Positions 29,612 through 38,622 of a DNA stretch of 47,590 bases are shown here, piece after piece. Under the pieces are notes generated by a model. That model saw only the letters and a list, made by a program, of their open reading frames with translations, was not told where the DNA came from and ran no database searches. Position 1 is the first letter of the stretch; every line of letters begins with the position of its first letter. Source of the DNA: Neolewinella persica DSM 23188 (GTDB lineage Bacteria > Bacteroidota > Bacteroidia > Chitinophagales > Saprospiraceae); NCBI RefSeq assembly GCF_000373105.1, contig NZ_KB890469.1, positions 1 to 47,590 on the forward strand, written 5' to 3'. The translations under genes were made by a program, and so were the position numbers.

Positions 29612-30700
29612 ATGACCAACGATCAGCTAAAAGAACTGAAAGACCGTCTTTCCCTCCTGAAGGGCTACCTGGATGTGGAAAAGCGCAGCTTTCAGGTCGA
29701 AGACCTCACGCAGCAAAGCCTGGATCCTGATTTCTGGAACGACAGTAAGGCCGCTGAGGCCGTCATGAAGCAATTGCAGAGCAATAAAGGCTGGGTAAAG
29801 CAGTATGATGTGGTGGCCGAAAAAGTGGATGACCTGGAAATTCTGCAGGAATTTCTTAAAGAAGGGGAGGGGACCGAAGAAGAAGTTGAGCGACGTTATG
29901 AAGAAACCGTAGCGGTTCTTGACGACGCAGAGTTTCGCGCTACCCTCAACCGTCCCGAAGACGAACTCGGCTGCATCCTGGAAATCAACGCCGGTGCCGG
30001 AGGCACCGAGGCCAACGACTGGGCCGAGATGCTGCTGCGCATGTTCACTATGTACTGCGAAAAGAACGCCGGTTATAAGGTCAGCATGGCTAGCCGGACC
30101 GACGGCGATGCCGCAGGCATCAAATCCGCCACCATGGAAATCCAGGGCGACTTCGCCTACGGTATGATGAAGGGGGAAAACGGGGTACACCGCCTGGTAC
30201 GCATCAGCCCCTTCAACGCGCAGGGTAAGCGACAGACCAGCTTCGCCTCCGTCTTTGTTCACCCCCTGGTCGACGATACCATTGAGGTAGAGATCAATCC
30301 GGCGGACCTTCGTTGGGACACCTTCCGCGCCTCCGGCGCAGGTGGCCAGCACGTAAACAAGACCGAATCCGCCGTGCGGGTGACCCACGCCCCCACGGGC
30401 ATCGTGGCGGAATGCCAGGACGAACGCTCCCAGCACAAAAACCGCGACCGGGCCATGAAGATGCTCCGCAGCCGCATCTACGAACTCGAGCTGAAGAAGC
30501 AACAAGCGGAACGCGACGAGGTCGAAGCCGGTAAAACCGCCAACGAGTGGGGCAGCCAGATCCGCAGCTACGTCCTCGATGACCGCCGGGTGAAAGATCA
30601 CCGGACCGGCTGGCAAACCAGCCAAACGGACGCGGTACTCGACGGGGATTTGGAAGATTTTTTGAAGGCTTACCTGCGTTGGTCGGGAGAGGCTAAGTAA
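29612..30700 (+). CDS. prfB: Peptide chain release factor 2
   Basis: 362 residues with ASGAGGQHVNKTESAV (GGQ peptidyl-tRNA hydrolysis motif) and RISPFNAQGKRQTSF, which includes the SPF stop-codon recognition motif for UGA/UAA. N-terminal coiled-coil domain LKELKDRLSLLKGYLD. The programmed +1 frameshift found in many prfB genes (CUU UGA C near codon 25) is absent: at the corresponding GYLD position the frame continues as CTGGAT. Synthesis is therefore not autoregulated that way here. Confidence 0.97.
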   Translation: MTNDQLKELKDRLSLLKGYLDVEKRSFQVEDLTQQSLDPDFWNDSKAAEAVMKQLQSNKGWVKQYDVVAEKVDDLEILQEFLKEGEGTEEEVERRYEETVAVLDDAEFRATLNRPEDELGCILEINAGAGGTEANDWAEMLLRMFTMYCEKNAGYKVSMASRTDGDAAGIKSATMEIQGDFAYGMMKGENGVHRLVRISPFNAQGKRQTSFASVFVHPLVDDTIEVEINPADLRWDTFRASGAGGQHVNKTESAVRVTHAPTGIVAECQDERSQHKNRDRAMKMLRSRIYELELKKQQAERDEVEAGKTANEWGSQIRSYVLDDRRVKDHRTGWQTSQTDAVLDGDLEDFLKAYLRWSGEAK

Positions 30701-30848
30701 ACGTTATTCCGGTTGAGGACTTGTAGCCCGAACGCGAACGGGGCAGTAGGCTCCCGGAGCGGATTAGGTGAGAAACTTTGGGGTGATAGCTTACCTGATG
30801 AAGGTGAAACAAGGAGCGTATGCTATACCGGTGCTTAAGCCAATTAGC

Positions 30849-31556
30849 TTAGAACAGGCTTTTTTCAGGCACAATTACCAACCCCCGATCCGGCCTTATC
30901 AAGGTATACCCAATTCCCATTCGTAGCGAGCTGACCGGAGGGCCATCGTAGAATTCGGCAGTAGTAATATTGATGTCGTAAACCGGATAGATGAGTTTGC
31001 TGGAACTGCGTTGATAGTCCAGCCGGAGGTGGAACCGACCTGAGGAGAGGCTTGCCCCGAAGTTAAGGCCGGCATCCATTTGGTTCAGGCGGCGAGTATC
31101 ACGGGAGAGGAAGTATTCTTCACTGCTGATGAGCAGTAAGGATAGGTACGGGCCGGCACGCAGAGAAAACTGCGGGCTGAAGTGGTAGATCATGGATGGC
31201 ATTGCATCGAGGTAGTGCCCACGGGTAGCAACGAAAGGAAAAGTGAGGCCAGCGGCAGTCTGATCTGAAATTACTAGGTCATAGCCACGACTCATGTACT
31301 GCAGTCGGAGCTCCCAGGCGAAGGTGTTCTGCGGTGGGGCGTACTCCAGGGCCAGCGCCAGGAATCCTCCGGCGGAGGCCTGTATCTCGGCGCGTTGGGT
31401 AGTGGGGACATTGGAGCCCAGGAACGGCGGTACCATGACCGAATTTTGCTCTACATTGAAAATAGGGTGAGCGTAGCCCGCGTCCATACTTAATTTGAAT
31501 TGAGCGGATAGCTGGGTGAAACAACAGAGGAAGAGAATTGATAAGGTAAGCTTCAT
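30849..31556 (-). CDS. Small outer-membrane beta-barrel protein (paralogue 1)
   Basis: 235 residues with a signal peptide (MKLTLSILFLCCFTQLSAQ) and barrel-like strands: FAWELRLQYMSRGYDLVI, FSLRAGPYLSLLLISSEEYF, GRFHLRLDYQRS and LRMGIGYTLIRP. It resembles PorT/OMP_b-brl-type proteins. The next gene codes a related product with the same order of elements (RGY, LTYRPRRLFSASIGPFLSLG, GLGFTLIR), so they are a tandem duplicate pair. The function is unknown. Confidence 0.7.
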   Translation of the reverse strand: MKLTLSILFLCCFTQLSAQFKLSMDAGYAHPIFNVEQNSVMVPPFLGSNVPTTQRAEIQASAGGFLALALEYAPPQNTFAWELRLQYMSRGYDLVISDQTAAGLTFPFVATRGHYLDAMPSMIYHFSPQFSLRAGPYLSLLLISSEEYFLSRDTRRLNQMDAGLNFGASLSSGRFHLRLDYQRSSSKLIYPVYDINITTAEFYDGPPVSSLRMGIGYTLIRPDRGLVIVPEKSLF

Positions 31557-31694
31557 ATTTATCTGGTTTTAGTGCCTTTAAATAACGGTAACCTGCCGAA
31601 AATTTATTCCGGCCTTAATAATTAAAGATTTTTCCACACGGTGAATTTGCTGTTGCTTTAGCTCCCTCCTCCTCCCTCTATGGACCTGGATTCC

Positions 31695-32360
31695 CTACCT
31701 GATGAGGGTAAAGCCAAGGCCTGCCTGCAGGGCGCTGATGGGGGAGGGTTGTTCAACGGAGAGGAGTAGCACACTAGACTGACCGTCAAGTCCTCCCGTA
31801 TAATCATATTCGCGAAAACTTCGCTGGTAGGCAGCGTAAACATAGGCTCGGCCAAAGTGTAGACGGCCCGCTACCTTGATACCGTAATCGTGTGTATTGG
31901 TTCGTCGCTCACGTTCTATCACGAAAGGATTATCCTCGAACTTACGTCCTAAAGAAAGGAAGGGGCCGATACTGGCGGAAAACAACCTTCTGGGGCGGTA
32001 GGTAAGTCGTGGTGAGATGTCCAGGTAGTCTACGTGGGAAGGGTGTGACAAGCTATGCTCTTGTTCGCCGTTTGCTAGTTCGATCAGGTGTTCATAGCCT
32101 CTTCGGGAATAGCTCATTTGTAGGCCTCCGGAAAAATTGGTGTTTGCTGGAGCATAATTAACTTCCAGGCCTGCGGAGGCTGAATTGAGGGCATTCAGGT
32201 AGCCGCCTTCGCCAGTAAAAATGATGTCGCCGACCAATTCAGGCTGCTGGTTGAAGGTGCCGAAGGAATAGCCAGTGTTTACGGAAAAAGTAAACTGAGC
32301 GAGCATTTGGGCGGGGCCGCAGGTGCAGAGCAGGGCGAATAAGAGCAGGGCTTTGGTCAT
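31695..32360 (-). CDS. Small outer-membrane beta-barrel protein (paralogue 2)
   Basis: 221 residues. The signal peptide MTKALLLFALLCTCGPAQMLAQ is coded in part (CTCGPA) by a dispersed motif copy. The barrel segments FSGGLQMSYSRRGYEHLI, RLTYRPRRLFSASIGPFLSLG and LQAGLGFTLIR parallel those of paralogue 1 downstream. It is divergent from the esterase gene, whose signal peptide carries another copy of the same motif 160 bp away. Confidence 0.7.
   Translation of the reverse strand: MTKALLLFALLCTCGPAQMLAQFTFSVNTGYSFGTFNQQPELVGDIIFTGEGGYLNALNSASAGLEVNYAPANTNFSGGLQMSYSRRGYEHLIELANGEQEHSLSHPSHVDYLDISPRLTYRPRRLFSASIGPFLSLGRKFEDNPFVIERERRTNTHDYGIKVAGRLHFGRAYVYAAYQRSFREYDYTGGLDGQSSVLLLSVEQPSPISALQAGLGFTLIR
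32310..32327 (+). repeat. Dispersed motif, copy 10 (in a signal peptide)
   Basis: Exact GGCGGGGCCGCAGGTGCA; the complement codes CTCGPA in the barrel signal peptide. Confidence 0.8.
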
Positions 32361-32446
32361 CGGTCTTTGTTTAAGAATTGTTTCTGAAACGGTAATTTGC
32401 GGATGCTAATTAAAGCCTTTCTGATTTTAACATCGTTTTTCCGTGT

Positions 32447-33868
32447 ATGCGAAACTTACTTACCCTGCTCCTACTAATCTTTCTCTGCACCAGCGGCCGC
32501 GCCCAAACGCCGATCAATTTTGGACAATCCTACAAGTTGCACTCCGAAGTACTCGATGAAGGTCGCCTGATCAACGTTCTGTTACCCACTGAATACGCCG
32601 ACTCAACGGAAAAGGAATACCCGGTGATTTATCTGCTCGACGGCGCTACCAACGAAGACTTCTTCCACGCTGCCGGCCTGATGCGCTACTTCGATGACCA
32701 CGAGATGATGCCCCCGACGATCCTCGTCGGCATCGCCAACGTGGACCGAAAACGAGATTTTACCTACCCTAGCAAAGACCCACGCGACGTCCGTGACTTC
32801 CCCACTACCGGGGGCTCCGAAAAATTCATCGAATTCCTCCAGCAGGAATTGCCGACTTTCGTCGACACTACCTTCCGAACCACCGATCATCGTACCCTGG
32901 TGGGGCAGTCATTAGGTGGCCTGCTGGCCACCGAGGTGCTCCTGAAATACCCCGGCCACTTCAACGACTACGTCATCGTCAGTCCTTCCCTTTGGTGGGA
33001 CAAAGAGCAACTGTACGTCGATATGGACTCCCTGGTGACGGCCCTTGACGTCTACCCCGAACGCCTCTTTGTTTCCGTCGGCGAAGAATACCCCGTCATG
33101 GTCGATGGCTCCCGGAAACTCGCCCGTTTAATGGAGAAACACACCAAGTCCACTTTTCTGCCCCTGATGGACGAAGACCACAACACCATCCTGCACGAAG
33201 CCCTCTACCGGGCTTTCGACGGCTGGTATGACCCTACGGTGCTGCAGCCCTACCACTTCGCCAATGCCTGGAACGGACTGAATCTGCGCGCTGCTCCCAG
33301 CCTGGATTCGGCGGTCGTGGGAAAGCTGGAGTACGGTGCCAGCCTGGGCATCATCAGCCAGCAGAAAGAAGAAACCGTCATCGACGGGCTCACTGGGAAG
33401 TGGACTTACATCGGTGCGGATATTGGCCGGGGGTGGGTTTTTGATGCGTTTGTTTCGCCGGTGCGGGTGTTTAAGGAAGGGGAGACTATCAAGGAGTATG
33501 CTAATCGAAGTTTAGCTCTCATTGATACGTTGGAATATGGCAATCAATCGGATCACGAAAGCTCAGCACACAGAATGGCCATAATGAGCGACTTGAAAGG
33601 GAACCAATACATTTACCATCAATTTTGGGAGGGCTGTGCGATTGAACTAAGGCTAACGGGTTTGACAGGAAACCAACTAACGGTAGCTGCCTCTAATTAT
33701 TTACGAACGTTGGGTATATCTGAAACGCTCATTAAGGAGTTGAAGCAAAACAACAGTATTGGTCGGTATGCCCCTCGTCATTTACAAAGGGATGGCAGAT
33801 ATCTTAATATCTGGTTTGATGAAGATGGAACCTTATCTATTTATCGAGCATGTAATGGTGTTGAGTAA
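32447..33868 (+). CDS. Secreted alpha/beta-hydrolase esterase with SH3-like domain
   Basis: 473 residues. The signal peptide (MRNLLTLLLLIFLCTSGRAQ) is followed by a Fes/IroE-type putative esterase: YPVIYLLDG, VGIANVDRKRDFTYPS, then GQSLGG with nucleophile Ser155 and His245 in DEDHNTI as likely base. Residues about 270-345 look like a bacterial SH3 domain (NGLNLRAAPSLDSAVVGKLEYGASLGII, WTYIGADIGRGWVFDAFV). The last 120 residues are of unknown type and are coded by visibly more AT-rich DNA (from about 33,500), suggesting a separate origin. It could act on siderophore esters or cell-surface polymers. Confidence 0.82.
   Translation: MRNLLTLLLLIFLCTSGRAQTPINFGQSYKLHSEVLDEGRLINVLLPTEYADSTEKEYPVIYLLDGATNEDFFHAAGLMRYFDDHEMMPPTILVGIANVDRKRDFTYPSKDPRDVRDFPTTGGSEKFIEFLQQELPTFVDTTFRTTDHRTLVGQSLGGLLATEVLLKYPGHFNDYVIVSPSLWWDKEQLYVDMDSLVTALDVYPERLFVSVGEEYPVMVDGSRKLARLMEKHTKSTFLPLMDEDHNTILHEALYRAFDGWYDPTVLQPYHFANAWNGLNLRAAPSLDSAVVGKLEYGASLGIISQQKEETVIDGLTGKWTYIGADIGRGWVFDAFVSPVRVFKEGETIKEYANRSLALIDTLEYGNQSDHESSAHRMAIMSDLKGNQYIYHQFWEGCAIELRLTGLTGNQLTVAASNYLRTLGISETLIKELKQNNSIGRYAPRHLQRDGRYLNIWFDEDGTLSIYRACNGVE
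32486..32503 (-). repeat. Dispersed motif, copy 11 (in a signal peptide)
   Basis: TGCACCAGCGGCCGCGCC on plus, one change from the motif complement, coding CTSGRA just before the esterase signal cleavage site. Confidence 0.7.
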
Positions 33869-33880
33869 ATGCGATCTTTC

Positions 33881-34705
33881 CTACTCCGCGTAAACCGTAA
33901 ACGTATCCCGCACACTGGTAATTCCGGTAAATATCCCAAACCCATTGGCAATGTTCGTCCGGTTCTCCGTTAGCCCGCCGAGACCATCGCCGGGGTCTTG
34001 GTAAAGCAATACGTATTCCGGATTGACGCGATAGACAATGATCTCGTGCCGGCCGAAGTAGTTGATTTCCCGCCGCACGTCGAGGCGATAGGTTTGGTCG
34101 ATAGAGGGAGCCGTTTGAATTTGTGGCAACGGTGGTCGGTCGGAGGCCGCGAACAATTCGTTGATTACGTCAGGGTCGTTTTCGATGTTGGTTACCTCTA
34201 CAAAGTAAAAAGCACCGACATCGCCCGTCCAGGTTGCCTCGAAGGGGTCGGGCATGGTCTGGTTCTGCAGGTCCGCAAAATCAAGGATTCTTGTTCGGCC
34301 GATGGACGTAGCGGACAGGGTTAATCCCGTTGGTGGCGTAGGCACGAAAGTCTGCGCCGAAACTTCTTTACCGTTGTAGGTCAAGGAAAAAGCGTAGGTC
34401 TGTTCTTCTTCAAAAACCAAGTCTGGGTTGTGGTAGTAATGTTCGTCACCCTGAAAGAAAAGTGAATAGACATTGCCGTTTTCATCGGTAATTACCGGTT
34501 CGAGGTTACTGAGACCAGGTAGTTCAGTTTCAGCATTAAAGGGGATGACGCGGCTTATCTTGATCGAGTCTGCTGGCTGGCCACCGAAAAGAAAGGCCTC
34601 CACTACAATCTCGTCAATGTCGGCGACTACGGCTTCCTCCTCTTCACAGGCGGTCAGGAATAATAAACTCATTAAAAAGCTGGAAAGTAAAACTGGAAAT
34701 TTCAT
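33881..34705 (-). CDS. DUF4249 lipoprotein
   Basis: 274 residues. Lipobox MSLLFLTACEEEE (Cys20), then IVVEAFLFGGQPADSIKISRVIP, PVITDENGNVY and YAFSLTYNGKEVSAQTFVPTPP, all in the DUF4249 style. Members accompany TonB receptors as surface or periplasmic lipoproteins, possibly ligand capture factors like SusD. It sits 61 bp downstream of the TonB receptor gene, so the two form one transcription unit. It is convergent with the esterase (12 bp gap). Confidence 0.85.
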   Translation of the reverse strand: MKFPVLLSSFLMSLLFLTACEEEEAVVADIDEIVVEAFLFGGQPADSIKISRVIPFNAETELPGLSNLEPVITDENGNVYSLFFQGDEHYYHNPDLVFEEEQTYAFSLTYNGKEVSAQTFVPTPPTGLTLSATSIGRTRILDFADLQNQTMPDPFEATWTGDVGAFYFVEVTNIENDPDVINELFAASDRPPLPQIQTAPSIDQTYRLDVRREINYFGRHEIIVYRVNPEYVLLYQDPGDGLGGLTENRTNIANGFGIFTGITSVRDTFTVYAE

Positions 34706-34766
34706 GTTATTGAATTGTGGGGTTGGGAGAGATGGGAGTTCCTGGGTAGGAATAGCAGCGTTTTAC

Positions 34767-37541
34767 CTACCGGATGGACCAGTTGAAGCCAAGACTAGGT
34801 GTAAGTCCCAGTAAGTTCACGTTGGTCTCCAGAATCTGGCCCTCCACTACGTCGAACTCTTTGTACCACACGTTCTTTCGGTTATAGGCATTAAACAGGG
34901 AGAAGGAGGATTTGGCCCGCCCGCCCATGAAGCGCCCCATATCGTAGTTGACCGATAGGTCCAGGCGGTGATAATCGGGTAAACGAAGAGAATTCTTGGT
35001 GCTAACGGCAAAAAGGTCCTGGGTGCCGCCGTCCAGAAGTTCCACGGTATAGGCACCGAGCGGTGCGGTATACGGTTTGCCGGTTGCATAGATAAGCGTT
35101 GCGCCGAAGGAGAACTTACTTTGCTCCGGTTGGTAGAGCGCCACGATCTTTGCTTCGTGGGTTACGTCGTGAGAAGCAGGAAAGGGATCTTCGCTGTAGG
35201 CTTCGAAGTCGTATTCAACCCGCCCGAGGGTGTAGCTGAGCCAGCCGGTGAGCGGTCCGGCTTTCTTTTGCAACAGGAATTCGATGCCTTTACTGGTGCC
35301 ACTGCCGGTGAGGAAGCTTTCGCTGAAGTCAAGACTGGCGTTGCGGCCAAGGCCCGTGGAGGAGAAGCGGGTAGAGTATTCCGATAGGTTGTCCAGGATC
35401 TTATAATACCCCTCTACGTCGAAGAGCCAATCGTTGGTTTCGTAGCTGGCACCGAGGATAAACTGGTCGGAACGACCAACCGGCACCCGTTCATCGTCGG
35501 CCAGAATCCAGAAGTCCCGGCTACCCTGAGAGATGTCCTCCCGGATGATCCGGTTGGCAAACTGGTAATAGCGCCCGGTCGCCGCTTTAATCTTTAGGCG
35601 TTCATTGGGCAGGTACTGCATTTGAAGTCGGGGTTCCGCATAAACTTGCTGGGTTTGGTCAAAGTGCGAAACCCGTAGCCCTGGAACGATGATCAGCTTG
35701 TCCTGAATCGTGATACGGTCTTGTAGGTAGAAACCCGAGATCAATCCTTGGTCGTCCCGCGCCAGGATGGAAGTAGTGTCGTTTTGAAAGTAATCATACT
35801 TTATGTCCATGGCCGAAGCGAAGGCGCCGAAGCCCAGCTTGTGGCTTTTACCAAGCTGCCATTCCCAGTCCCATTTAGCGGTAAGGTCAACCAGGTCATT
35901 CTCTTCCACCGTACCGGTCCGGAGACTGAGCGAGGAGGTATCTGTTTCGATGTTAACGGTGGTTGTCCGGTCTCGGAAACTGAAATAGTTGGAGCGGGAG
36001 ATCAGGGCATTGCTGTACAGTTTATCGTTCCAGCGTCGGCTCCACTTCAGGCTGGCACCAGTATTTCCCCAGTCTGATAAATCAACGACTGATCGTTCGA
36101 AGTTGCTGCCTTCGTCTCCTCCAATACCTCCGCCACCGGGAGGGCCACCCCTTCCACCGAAGCCGAAGCCTGCTGCGTCGTTGTCTGCGCTGTTGTCCAG
36201 CTTATCCTTGCCGCTGTAAGTGCTGAGGGAGAAAACGTCCTTTTTCGTCCGGTAAGTAACCTTGCCGTTGATGTCATAGAACCAGGAACTAGGCGCCACC
36301 TCGGCAACGCCACGCCGGAAGCCAGGACCAAAAGCAGGGGTGTCTTCCTCTGTACCGTCATCCTCTTCGGTACCGGTTTCGCCACCGTCAGAAAGGTTAA
36401 GCAGTTTGTCGTAGAGGCTGGTCTGGAAAGACCGCCGGCCAGTCAGGATGATCGAGCCCTTTCCGTTAGCAAAGGGTGACTCTACAAATGCGTTGGCGCT
36501 CAGTAAACTAAGGCCGAAGCCTGCATTGAATTCTTCCGTATTGCCGTCCTTTCCCGTAATGTCGACAACACTAGATAGCCGGCCGCCATACTTACTCTCA
36601 AAGCCGCCCTTGAATAATTGCACGTCTTTGATCGCGTCGCTATTGAAAGCGCTGAAAAAACCGAATAGGTGATCGACCTGGTAAACCGTGAAACCATCAA
36701 AGAGAACCAGGTTTTGGTCAGGCGTTCCGCCGCGGACATAAAGGCCGGAGGAACTTTCGTTGGAGCCACTCACGCCCGGTAGCAATTGCAATGACCGAAA
36801 CACATCCCGTTGTCCGAGGCTCGGTATGGTTGTAAGTTGAGCAGGGTTAACCGCCAGCTGGCTGATGCCGGTGCTGGCCTTCATCATTTGATCTTCCCGG
36901 TTAGCCGTAACGTTGACCTGCTGGAGCAACTGGCTGGCTGGGGTCATCCGAATTTCCACGGCGTTGGCCGACAGGTCGGGATGCATGCGGAATAAAGTGG
37001 TTTGATAGCCCAAATAACTCACTTCCAGTAAGACGGTATCGGCGGGCACCTTCAACAGAGCAAAATAGCCGTCAACGTTGCTAGTCGTCGCCTGGGTGGT
37101 GCCCTTAATGGAGACAGTGGTGAAGGGCAGGCTCTCGCCAGAAACAGCATCTTTGATGATGCCGGATAAGGTGAAGTCAGTCCGTTTAGGAATAGCCGTC
37201 GAGGCGAAGGTGGCGGAATTTGCTTCCGTAGCGGCACTCCGTTTGAAAATGGTCACCCGGTTGGGCTCTTCGAGAGAGAAGTCTAAGCCAGTGTCAAATA
37301 GCAGTAAGGGCATTGCCTCGCTCATGGGCATTTTTGAGAGGTAGACATTAACAATCACTCCCTTAGTGTCCGCCTTGTCATAATCGAAGACGAGGCGATA
37401 GTTGATCTTAAGGTCGAACAGCGCAAGGTCGAGCGATTTATTTTTGAAATTTCCCTCGACTTTCTTTTTGGCTAGTTGCTGGGCACTCATTCCTCCGGTG
37501 CACAGGAGAAGAAGGCCAAAAAATGTCAATGCTCTTATCAT
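34767..37541 (-). CDS. TonB-dependent receptor with secretin/TonB N-terminal and regulatory domains
   Basis: 924 residues. Signal peptide MIRALTFFGLLLLCTGGMSAQ. Residues about 25-100 are STN-like (VEGNFKNKSLDLALFDLKINYRLVFDYD, VYLSKMPMSEAMPLLLFDTGLDF), the signalling domain that contacts FecR-type anti-sigma factors. CarboxypepD_reg follows (TLSGIIKDAVSGESLPFTTVSIKG), then the plug (SLQLLPGVSGSNESSSGLYVRGGTPDQNLVLFDGFTVY) and barrel to LGFNWSIR. A Gly/Pro-rich loop (GFGFGGRGGPPGGGGIGGDEG) interrupts the barrel. Together with the DUF4249 lipoprotein it forms a two-gene uptake module. No sigma/anti-sigma pair lies in the window. Confidence 0.93.
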   Translation of the reverse strand: MIRALTFFGLLLLCTGGMSAQQLAKKKVEGNFKNKSLDLALFDLKINYRLVFDYDKADTKGVIVNVYLSKMPMSEAMPLLLFDTGLDFSLEEPNRVTIFKRSAATEANSATFASTAIPKRTDFTLSGIIKDAVSGESLPFTTVSIKGTTQATTSNVDGYFALLKVPADTVLLEVSYLGYQTTLFRMHPDLSANAVEIRMTPASQLLQQVNVTANREDQMMKASTGISQLAVNPAQLTTIPSLGQRDVFRSLQLLPGVSGSNESSSGLYVRGGTPDQNLVLFDGFTVYQVDHLFGFFSAFNSDAIKDVQLFKGGFESKYGGRLSSVVDITGKDGNTEEFNAGFGLSLLSANAFVESPFANGKGSIILTGRRSFQTSLYDKLLNLSDGGETGTEEDDGTEEDTPAFGPGFRRGVAEVAPSSWFYDINGKVTYRTKKDVFSLSTYSGKDKLDNSADNDAAGFGFGGRGGPPGGGGIGGDEGSNFERSVVDLSDWGNTGASLKWSRRWNDKLYSNALISRSNYFSFRDRTTTVNIETDTSSLSLRTGTVEENDLVDLTAKWDWEWQLGKSHKLGFGAFASAMDIKYDYFQNDTTSILARDDQGLISGFYLQDRITIQDKLIIVPGLRVSHFDQTQQVYAEPRLQMQYLPNERLKIKAATGRYYQFANRIIREDISQGSRDFWILADDERVPVGRSDQFILGASYETNDWLFDVEGYYKILDNLSEYSTRFSSTGLGRNASLDFSESFLTGSGTSKGIEFLLQKKAGPLTGWLSYTLGRVEYDFEAYSEDPFPASHDVTHEAKIVALYQPEQSKFSFGATLIYATGKPYTAPLGAYTVELLDGGTQDLFAVSTKNSLRLPDYHRLDLSVNYDMGRFMGGRAKSSFSLFNAYNRKNVWYKEFDVVEGQILETNVNLLGLTPSLGFNWSIR

Positions 37542-37671
37542 GTTGGTTTGATTGTTTGCGATAGAAGAGCAGTGTAGGCTTTGTCGGGGTTGGTACCTCC
37601 TGCGTACCTCGAGTAGCAGGTTATCCAGTGACTGAAGGGCTGATCAGGCGCATATCCAGTAGAGGGATTAG

Positions 37672-37690
37672 GGCGCAGCCGCAGGTGCAA
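37672..37690 (+). repeat. Dispersed motif, copy 12
   Basis: GGCGCAGCCGCAGGTGCAA, one change from consensus, upstream of the TonB receptor gene on the opposite strand, with no inverted repeat beside it. Confidence 0.8.
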
Positions 37691-38267
37691 GGTGAATTAG
37701 TTGAGAAGCAGGGTAGGGAAGCCTGGTCACAGCAGCGGGTAGCTCATTTAGGTTGAATAGGGCAAAAGCCTGTTAAGTATCTGGTAGTTAGTGTTTTAGG
37801 GTTTCGTGGGGAGCCCATTTTGTGCGCACAGACACAGTAAGTGCTTCAAATCCTTCGCTCAGCGCCCTGTATTTTTTGAAGATTCTTGAGTGGTTTTCTG
37901 GCCGTTAAAGCCTCGCGTAGATCATTTATCGGCAACGTTTTGAAGTTTTTCTCCTGATTAAAGGCCATTCATCATCGTATCCCGATCACTTTGTCGAGCC
38001 GATATGGAAGTTGTCGGTGCGTGGCTACTCTCGTTAATTTAAGTCTTGGTTTCGGTCAGTATTGCGATAGGGGCTGACTCATAGAAAGCAAGCATAGCCG
38101 TTACGACGTGCAGCTTTTACTTCTATCAGTTTAAATCGACCAATTGGCAAAAGTCAACGAGTTTCACAAGCCATTGATAACTAGAGTATTATTGGCGCTG
38201 CCCAAGTTTGTATCACTTCTTTTCAAAAAATACTTTCAAAAAGCTTTCTCAATTGAAGTAGAGCACG

Positions 38268-38275
38268 TAAATTTG
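38268..38275 (+). promoter_or_regulatory. TAnnTTTG -7 box upstream of tRNA-Ser region
   Basis: TAAATTTG is followed by GCGTCCGCTT, the same ten bases that follow the tRNA-Arg -7 box. No good -33 element was seen. The resulting transcript would include the decayed tRNA copy. Confidence 0.55.
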
Positions 38276-38391
38276 CGTCCGCTTAGGGAAGGAACAATGG
38301 CAACATTGCAACTTCCTCCCAACAAAATGTTGTTGGGGGCTTATCTGAGATTGACTATAAATGCGCTTTGTAGTTTGTCAGATGTTCACCC

Positions 38392-38470
38392 GGAGACATA
38401 GGTGAGTGGCTGACCGCCCTTGGGCAGCCGCGCAGCGCAACCATCCGGTTTGCTGCACTAACCTGTTTTC
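38392..38470 (+). pseudogene. Decayed tRNA-Ser(GCT) copy
   Basis: 38387-38413 matches the 5' flank and first 22 nt of the intact tRNA-Ser at 25 of 27 positions (GGAGACATAGGTGAGTGGCTGA). The anticodon arm sequence CCGGTTTGCT recurs at 38445, but about 26 extra bases separate the two blocks. No variable arm, T arm (GGTTCGAATCC) or 3' acceptor strand follows, so it cannot fold into a tRNA. Confidence 0.65.
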
Positions 38471-38502
38471 GTTCTTACAGCAATGGCTTTAAGAAAACAC
38501 CC

Positions 38503-38590
38503 GGAGACGTGGGTGAGTGGCTGAAACCACCGGTTTGCTAAATCGACGTACCGCAAGGTACCGCGGGTTCGAATCCCGCCGTCTCCGCCA
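38503..38590 (+). tRNA. tRNA-Ser (anticodon GCT)
   Basis: Acceptor GGAGACG/CGTCTCC, a long variable arm (GTACC-GCAA-GGTAC), T arm GCGGGTTCGAATCCCGC, and encoded GCCA at the end. Loop TTGCTAA gives anticodon GCT. The anticodon stem is weak (CCGGT against ATCGA: one mismatch and one G-T pair), which is unusual for an essential tRNA. Confidence 0.92.
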
Positions 38591-38622
38591 TTTAAATTTC
38601 TGAAAGCACCAGCTGCTTTCTT

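Larger units (their letters stand above)
37542..38391. other. Long non-coding region before the tRNA cluster
   Basis: 850 bp without a convincing gene. It contains dispersed motif copy 12 (37672) and a promoter-like TAAATTTG (38268). CCCAAC and GTTGGG near 38310-38335 can form a small hairpin. An 85-codon plus-strand frame (38144-38401) runs into the decayed tRNA and looks fortuitous. Confidence 0.5.

Noticed and set aside
29612..29720. Programmed frameshift in prfB
   Set aside because: The frame is continuous; the site corresponding to codons 24-26 reads CTGGAT, not a slippery CTTTGA.
29627..30625. 332-codon antisense frame opposite prfB
   Set aside because: prfB is unmistakable (GGQ and SPF motifs); the antisense product is low-complexity and unlike any protein family.
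38144..38401. 85-codon plus-strand frame before the tRNA cluster
   Set aside because: No recognisable features; it spans the tRNA-type promoter and ends inside the decayed tRNA copy.
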